NCBI GenBank assembly: GCA_021647585.1
Contig: JAKIUK010000054.1
Span: 1-27,655, forward strand
Length of the DNA: 27,655 nucleotides
Direction: 5' to 3'
From: Methylococcaceae bacterium
GTDB taxonomy: Bacteria; Pseudomonadota; Gammaproteobacteria; Methylococcales; Methylomonadaceae
Part shown: positions 23,521 through 27,655 of the stretch, in pieces
Numbering within the stretch: the first letter of the stretch is position 1
Layout of the letters: each line of letters opens with the position of its first letter
Translations under genes and position numbers: made by a program
The notes under the pieces: generated by a model
The model's database searches: none
Told to the model about the DNA's origin: nothing
Seen by the model: only the letters and a program-made list of their open reading frames with translations

Positions 23521-23741
23521 CTAAGGAACGCGCACAGAATAAGTTGGGCACACCGCTACGCTGGCGTGGTATTTTTGTTTGTATTCAACTAACACATGGA
23601 TGTGTGTAGGTAGAACAATGCAGGAGCAATTGTCGAGACGTAGCAATAGGCGCATAGCAAGCTACACAACTTTTGCTACAATGAAGGAGACAAGCAAAAA
23701 TACAAGTACATTGTTCAAGGTATTCTGTGTACGTTCCTAAG
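23521..23741. repeat. Long imperfect palindrome, copy 3, with an inserted module
   Basis: The left end CTAAGGAACGCGCACAGAAT (23521-23540) is mirrored by the right end, whose inverse reads CTTAGGAACGTACACAGAAT (23741-23722). The inner arms share GTATTTTTG and TTGT, and the centre keeps GCATAGCAAGCTAC. About 50 extra bases in the left half (about 23590-23640) contain the AACAATGCAGGAGCAATTGT hairpin module that also occurs at 3634-3675, which makes this copy longer than the other two. It starts 33 bases after the secretin-like gene. Confidence 0.65.
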
Positions 23742-23747
23742 ACCCAT

Positions 23748-23799
23748 TAACCTAGTAAAATAAGTTGGCTCACAGTTTCTGCACAAGCTTTTGATTCCA
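23748..23799. repeat. Partial MITE-like element end next to the corC stop
   Basis: The sequence TAACCTAGTAAAATAAGTTG and the following CACAGTTTCTGCACAAGCTTTTGATTCC match the first 50 or so bases of the element at 27527 with several changes. Homology stops about ten bases before the corC stop codon (23809-23811). No second end is seen, so it is a fragment. Confidence 0.55.
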
Positions 23800-23808
23800 T
23801 CAAATCAC

Positions 23809-24657
23809 CTAATTTTCTGCGTCTGTTAATCTCAACTTCAATAAGTAAATTCGCCTATTATCTGCATGGAGCACCTCAAAACGAAATTTATCATAATCCA
23901 GCTTGTCTCCTTTTTTAGGCATATAACCTAACTGATGAACAAAAAAACCGCCAATAGTATCATGCTCATCATCTTTCAATTTAGATGAAAAATAGTCATT
24001 AAAATCATCAATAGGCGTTAATGCTTTAATAGTATATTTTTGCTTACTTGATTTCCGAATATATTCTTCTTCCTGACTATCATGCTCATCTTCTATTTCT
24101 CCTACGATCTGCTCCAGAACATCTTCTATGGTTACCAAACCAGCAGCCATCCCATATTCATCGACCACTATAGCCATATGGTTACGCTCAGTTCGAAACT
24201 CTTTTAACAAAACATTTAGTCGTTTACTTTCCGGAACCACACTAACGGCCCTCATCACATCCCCGACCACTAATTTTTTATTGTCCAAAGCATGGGCCAA
24301 TAAATCCTTTGCCAGTAAAACCCCAACTACTTTACTACGATCATCTTCTATAACAGGGTATCTTGAATTACCAGATTCCAGAACCATAGGAAAGATGCTT
24401 TCCAGCTCAGAGTCTTTCGCTACTACATTCATTTGCACACGTGGAATCATTACATCCCTCACGCGCATTTCAGAAAATTTCAAGATTCCTTGAATCATTG
24501 ATAACGCTTCTGCATCAAGCAAATGCTTGTCATGAGCTTCCTGTAAAATTTCTAACAAGTCATTTTGGTCTTGGGGTTCCCCTGTCAAAAATTGCCCAAT
24601 ACGATCAATTAAACTTTTCTGCTGAGGTTGGCTACTCGGGGGTTTATCGTCACTCAT
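23809..24657 (-). CDS. corC: CorC/HlyC-family CBS-domain protein (YbeX)
   Basis: The 282-residue cytoplasmic protein has a CBS pair at about 70-195 (MRVRDVMIPRVQMNVVAKDS at the first, VGDVMRAVSVVPESKRL at the second), the signature DEYGMAAGLVTIEDVLEQIV and a C-terminal CorC/HlyC domain ending in EVLHADNRRIYLLKLRL. YbeX/CorC has been linked to magnesium/cobalt efflux and, through its conserved neighbours, to ribosome and RNA metabolism. It lacks the DUF21 membrane domain of larger relatives. Its start overlaps the ybeY stop by four bases. The apolipoprotein N-acyltransferase gene (lnt), which often follows in this operon, is absent; a repeat follows instead. Confidence 0.93.
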   Translation of the reverse strand: MSDDKPPSSQPQQKSLIDRIGQFLTGEPQDQNDLLEILQEAHDKHLLDAEALSMIQGILKFSEMRVRDVMIPRVQMNVVAKDSELESIFPMVLESGNSRYPVIEDDRSKVVGVLLAKDLLAHALDNKKLVVGDVMRAVSVVPESKRLNVLLKEFRTERNHMAIVVDEYGMAAGLVTIEDVLEQIVGEIEDEHDSQEEEYIRKSSKQKYTIKALTPIDDFNDYFSSKLKDDEHDTIGGFFVHQLGYMPKKGDKLDYDKFRFEVLHADNRRIYLLKLRLTDAEN

Positions 24658-25115
24658 AGGGTACTTTTCTCTTCATAAGGGTTTTTTATTTTTATTTTTC
24701 TTAAAATTTTAATTTCTAAAGCTTCCATTTCCTTTGCATCACACTCATCAATATGATCATGGCCTAACAAATGAAGTACACCATGGACAATAATATGCGC
24801 CCAATGATGGTCAATTATCTTATTCTGTTGGAGAGATTCTTTTTCTATTATGGGGGCACAAACCAATAAATCACCCAACAAAATACTTGCTATCCCCTCA
24901 GGGACATCAAAAGGAAAACTTAATATATTCGTTGGGCCTATTTTATCCCGGTATTGCTCATTGAACTGGGTCATCTCGGCTTCATCAATAATTCGAACAA
25001 CAATTTCTGAATCTATAGACTCATCGCTTAAAACCACATCAATCCAAGATTGAAACTGATCTATTGAAGGAATAGAGTTTGATTGAGATACAACCTGAAA
25101 ATCCAGATAATTCAT
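24654..25115 (-). CDS. ybeY: Endoribonuclease YbeY (16S rRNA 3'-end maturation)
   Basis: YbeY is a zinc-dependent single-strand endoribonuclease needed for 16S rRNA 3' processing and late 70S ribosome quality control. The 153-residue protein has the defining HGVLHLLGHDH motif (zinc ligands H111, H115, H121) and the upstream TNILSFPFD strand. The ATG at 25115 directly abuts the phoH stop (TGAATG). Downstream it overlaps corC. The cluster order miaB-ybeZ-ybeY-ybeX matches E. coli. Confidence 0.96.
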   Translation of the reverse strand: MNYLDFQVVSQSNSIPSIDQFQSWIDVVLSDESIDSEIVVRIIDEAEMTQFNEQYRDKIGPTNILSFPFDVPEGIASILLGDLLVCAPIIEKESLQQNKIIDHHWAHIIVHGVLHLLGHDHIDECDAKEMEALEIKILRKIKIKNPYEEKSTL

Positions 25116-26102
25116 TCAACTATGTTTCTGCTCGTAACGCTCATATGCAACTACAATACGCTGAACCAGTGGATGTCTGACTACATCTTTAGCACCAAAA
25201 AAGATAAAACTAATACCTTCCACTTCTTTCAAAACGTTTAAAACATGCTTTAAACCCGACATTTTTTCATTGGGCAAATCAATCTGGGTTACATCACCTG
25301 TAACAACGGCAGTCGAACCAAATCCAACTCGAGTTAGAAACATCTTTATCTGCTCAGTAGTAGTATTTTGAGCTTCATCCAAAATAATAAACGAATCATT
25401 CAGTGTTCTACCACGCATAAATGCCAAGGGAGCCACTTCAATCACATTCTTTTCAATCAACTTTTCCACGCGTTCAAAACCTAACATGTCGTACAGAGCA
25501 TCATATAAAGGCCGTAAGTAAGGGTCAACCTTTTGTGCTAAATCACCGGGTAGAAACCCCAGTTTTTCACCAGCCTCGACAGCAGGACGAACCAAAATAA
25601 TACGTCTTACCTTTTCCGACTGCAGTGCTTCAACCGCACACGCCACCGCTAAATAGGTTTTTCCTGTACCCGCAGGTCCGACACCGAAATTGATATCATG
25701 CGTCATTATTTTTTTTAAATAATTTTGCTGATTTTCTCCCCTGCCTTTTATCACGCCTCTTTTGGTTTTAATAAAAACCTGAGCTATGGTATCTGTAGAA
25801 TCTGCCAATACAGGCTCTAACAATTGATTAACACTGGAATCTTGCATAGATAAATGAACATCTTCAGGGGTTAATAATTCTTCACCAGCAACTTCAAATA
25901 ATTTTTGCATAACAACACAAGCCATTTTAACGGCATCAGAAAAACCAGTCACTTTAAATTGGTTACCGCGATTTGCAATCTTAACTTTTAAACGCTGCTC
26001 AATTTGATGCAAATGAACATCAAACTGGCCGCAAAAATTTGATAATCGTTTATTATCAGCTGGTAGCAGGGTGAGTTCTTGGGAAATTTGTGAATTTGGC
26101 AA
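25116..26102 (-). CDS. ybeZ: PhoH-like ATPase (YbeZ)
   Basis: The 328-residue protein has an N-terminal KH-like region (about 14-75) and a P-loop ATPase domain with Walker A GPAGTGKT (142-149) and Walker B FIILDEAQN (239-247). It also carries ILVRPAVEAGEKLGFLPGD, a PhoH hallmark. YbeZ is an ATPase, possibly an RNA helicase, that partners YbeY. The start is TTG at 26102, 11 bases after the miaB stop. It gives an N-terminus (ELTLLPADNKRLSNFCGQFD) that lines up with E. coli YbeZ. The ribosome-binding site is poor, so expression probably relies on coupling to miaB. Confidence 0.95.
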   Translation of the reverse strand: MPNSQISQELTLLPADNKRLSNFCGQFDVHLHQIEQRLKVKIANRGNQFKVTGFSDAVKMACVVMQKLFEVAGEELLTPEDVHLSMQDSSVNQLLEPVLADSTDTIAQVFIKTKRGVIKGRGENQQNYLKKIMTHDINFGVGPAGTGKTYLAVACAVEALQSEKVRRIILVRPAVEAGEKLGFLPGDLAQKVDPYLRPLYDALYDMLGFERVEKLIEKNVIEVAPLAFMRGRTLNDSFIILDEAQNTTTEQIKMFLTRVGFGSTAVVTGDVTQIDLPNEKMSGLKHVLNVLKEVEGISFIFFGAKDVVRHPLVQRIVVAYERYEQKHS

Positions 26103-26113
26103 CTTTTTTGAAA

Positions 26114-27466
26114 CTAGCTATTTAGAATTTTATCAACAGAGGAATCAAGTAGACGTCCCCTTAAGGAATTAGGTAATGCTTCCGTTATCATAACATCAAC
26201 GAACTGCCCTGCTAAACGAGGATGTGCAGTGAAGTTTACCACACGGTTATTCTCCGTTCTGCCTGTCATTTGTAATGGGCTCTTTTTTGACACCCCCTCT
26301 ACCAGTACGGTCTGAACTGTACCAACCATAGATTTTGAAACATCCATAGTCATTTGATCAAGCCGAGCTTTTAATTTTGACAGACGCTGTTTTTTAACAT
26401 CCTCGGAAATATCATCTGCAAGTTCTGCAGCGGGTGTTCCAGGGCGGGCACTATAAATAAAACTATAAGAGAAATCAAAGCCTACTTGTTCAATTAACGA
26501 TAAAGTATCTTCAAACTCTTCTTCTGTTTCTCCAGGAAAACCGATAATAAAATCAGATGATAAACTAATACCCGGACGGACGGCTTTAACTTTGTTCATA
26601 ATTTCGAGGTATTGTTCACGATTGTAACCTCGCTTCATCTGCGTCAAAATATTATTACTTCCACTTTGTACTGGCAAATGCAAATGATTAACTAACTCAG
26701 GGATTTCTGCAAAGGCTTCAATAATTTCATCAGTAAATTCAGCCGGATGTGAAGTTGTAAATCGTATCCTGTCTATACCATCAACGGCTGCGACATAGTG
26801 CAAAAGCAATGAAAAATCAGCAGTCTCTTCATCGTCCATTTCACCACGATAGGCATTAACATTTTGCCCTAGCAAATTAATTTCTCGTACTCCTTGTTCA
26901 GCCAATACAGAAATTTCAGCAATCACATCCTTCAGTGGCCGACTGATCTCTTCACCCCGGGTATAGGGGACAACACAAAAAGTACAATATTTACTACAGC
27001 CTTCCATGATAGAAACAAACGCTTTAGGGCCTTCAGCTCTTGGTTCAGGTAACGCATCAAATTTTTCTATTTCTGGAAAGGATATATCTACAACACGATT
27101 ATGTGTCTCACGTACTTCATCTAACAACTCAGGTAAACGATGTAAAGTTTGCGGCCCAAAAACAATATCAACATAAGGGGCACGCTTTTGAATTGCCGCT
27201 CCTTCCTGGCTTGCAACACAGCCACCAACGCCAATAATAATATTTGGGCGTTTATTCTTAATCTTGCGCCAACGCCCTACTGCAGAAAACACCTTTTCCT
27301 GTGCTTTTTCTCTAATTGAGCATGTATTCAATAATAAAACATCTGCTTCCTCAGGAATTTCTGTTATTTCCATTCCATGAGAAGCTTGCAGTACGTCCCG
27401 CATTTTATCGGAATCATACTCGTTCATTTGACAGCCGTTAGTCTGTATAAATAATTTTTTCGCCAT
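26114..27466 (-). CDS. miaB: tRNA-2-methylthio-N6-dimethylallyladenosine synthase
   Basis: MiaB is a radical-SAM methylthiotransferase that converts i6A37 to ms2i6A37 in tRNAs reading UNN codons. The 450-residue protein has the UPF0004 domain with cluster cysteines C12, C49 and C83, the radical-SAM motif EGCSKYCTFC (C157, C161, C164), and a C-terminal TRAM domain (about 380-445, starting near TVQTVLVEG). The start ATG 27466 gives the family N-terminus MAKKLFIQTNGCQMNEYDSD. It heads the miaB-ybeZ-ybeY-ybeX operon. The upstream 60 bases show no clear promoter before a MITE-like element begins. Confidence 0.97.
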   Translation of the reverse strand: MAKKLFIQTNGCQMNEYDSDKMRDVLQASHGMEITEIPEEADVLLLNTCSIREKAQEKVFSAVGRWRKIKNKRPNIIIGVGGCVASQEGAAIQKRAPYVDIVFGPQTLHRLPELLDEVRETHNRVVDISFPEIEKFDALPEPRAEGPKAFVSIMEGCSKYCTFCVVPYTRGEEISRPLKDVIAEISVLAEQGVREINLLGQNVNAYRGEMDDEETADFSLLLHYVAAVDGIDRIRFTTSHPAEFTDEIIEAFAEIPELVNHLHLPVQSGSNNILTQMKRGYNREQYLEIMNKVKAVRPGISLSSDFIIGFPGETEEEFEDTLSLIEQVGFDFSYSFIYSARPGTPAAELADDISEDVKKQRLSKLKARLDQMTMDVSKSMVGTVQTVLVEGVSKKSPLQMTGRTENNRVVNFTAHPRLAGQFVDVMITEALPNSLRGRLLDSSVDKILNS

Positions 27467-27526
27467 ATTCGCTTGTAGATCCCTAACAAAACCAATCTAC
27501 TTAAAATTCCACACTGCTATTTAACA

Positions 27527-27655
27527 TAAACCTAGAAAAATCAGTTGGATCACGGATTCTAGCACAAGCTCTTGATTCCTCAGCACTTCAAAAAAATACC
27601 CGCTTAACCTATGGGTGAAGCTCAGATTTTTTTAAAGCACTGAGAAACCAATATC
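27527..27655. mobile_element. MITE-like element, cut by the window end, upstream of miaB
   Basis: It starts AAACCTAGAAAAATCAGTTG (27527-27546). Over its visible length it is nearly identical to the reverse complement of the right part of the element at 22492-22665, including the GAGCTTCACCC and CTTGATTCC blocks. The far end lies beyond the window. It is inverted relative to the 22492 copy and sits upstream of miaB. No gene is visible in 27467-27655. Confidence 0.65.

Overview
The window looks like chromosomal DNA of an AT-rich gammaproteobacterial methylotroph, most likely a methanotroph of the Methylococcales. This is inferred from a lanthanide-type methanol dehydrogenase (xoxF) followed by xoxJ, an fchA-type methenyl-tetrahydrofolate cyclohydrolase, a complete glycogen-synthesis locus, and typical gammaproteobacterial synteny (cysS/ppiB/lpxH; miaB-ybeZ-ybeY-ybeX; tRNA Pro-Arg-His). 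No species can be named from the sequence alone.

Layout. 1-760: a dispersed-repeat fragment and an internally deleted insertion sequence that ends exactly in the stop codon of ccmI. 756-3025 (-): ccmH-ccmI, cytochrome c maturation. 3026-3877: about 850 bases of gene-free DNA holding three different dispersed inverted repeats. 3878-4450 (-): a DUF4136-type lipoprotein. 4912-5170 (-): tRNA-Pro, tRNA-Arg and tRNA-His behind a near-consensus sigma70 promoter. 5417-7655 (-): fchA and cysS, each ending inside a palindromic repeat. 7788-9197 (+): a cyclophilin and lpxH. 9204-11678 (-): a CPA1 sodium/proton antiporter with a cyclic-nucleotide-binding tail. 12038-15364 (+): xoxF and xoxJ, separated by a MITE-like element. 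15652-18572 (-): malQ and glgC, divergent from glgB-glgA (18727-22388, +). 22684-23487 (+): an orphan short secretin-like protein. 23809-27466 (-): miaB, phoH/ybeZ, ybeY and corC/ybeX.

How the genes fit together. XoxF oxidises methanol in the periplasm using PQQ and a lanthanide, and XoxJ is its periplasmic partner. CcmHI is needed to make the c-type cytochromes that take the electrons, although no cytochrome gene is present here. FchA handles C1 units on tetrahydrofolate. GlgC, GlgA, GlgB and MalQ store and remodel surplus carbon as glycogen.

The coding content is largely familiar, and I found no convincing new protein system. The most unusual aspect is the density of small non-coding inverted repeats. 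There are at least three long imperfect palindromes of one family (3066, 5276, 23521), with arms that appear to co-vary between copies. A MITE-like family has ends containing CCTAGAAAAATCAGTTGG (14096, 22492, 23748, 27527). There is also a GCGGACT/AGTCCGC family (6192, 15530) and a GCAGGAG hairpin module (3634, 23597). Several of these sit on, or supply, the stop codons of neighbouring genes.
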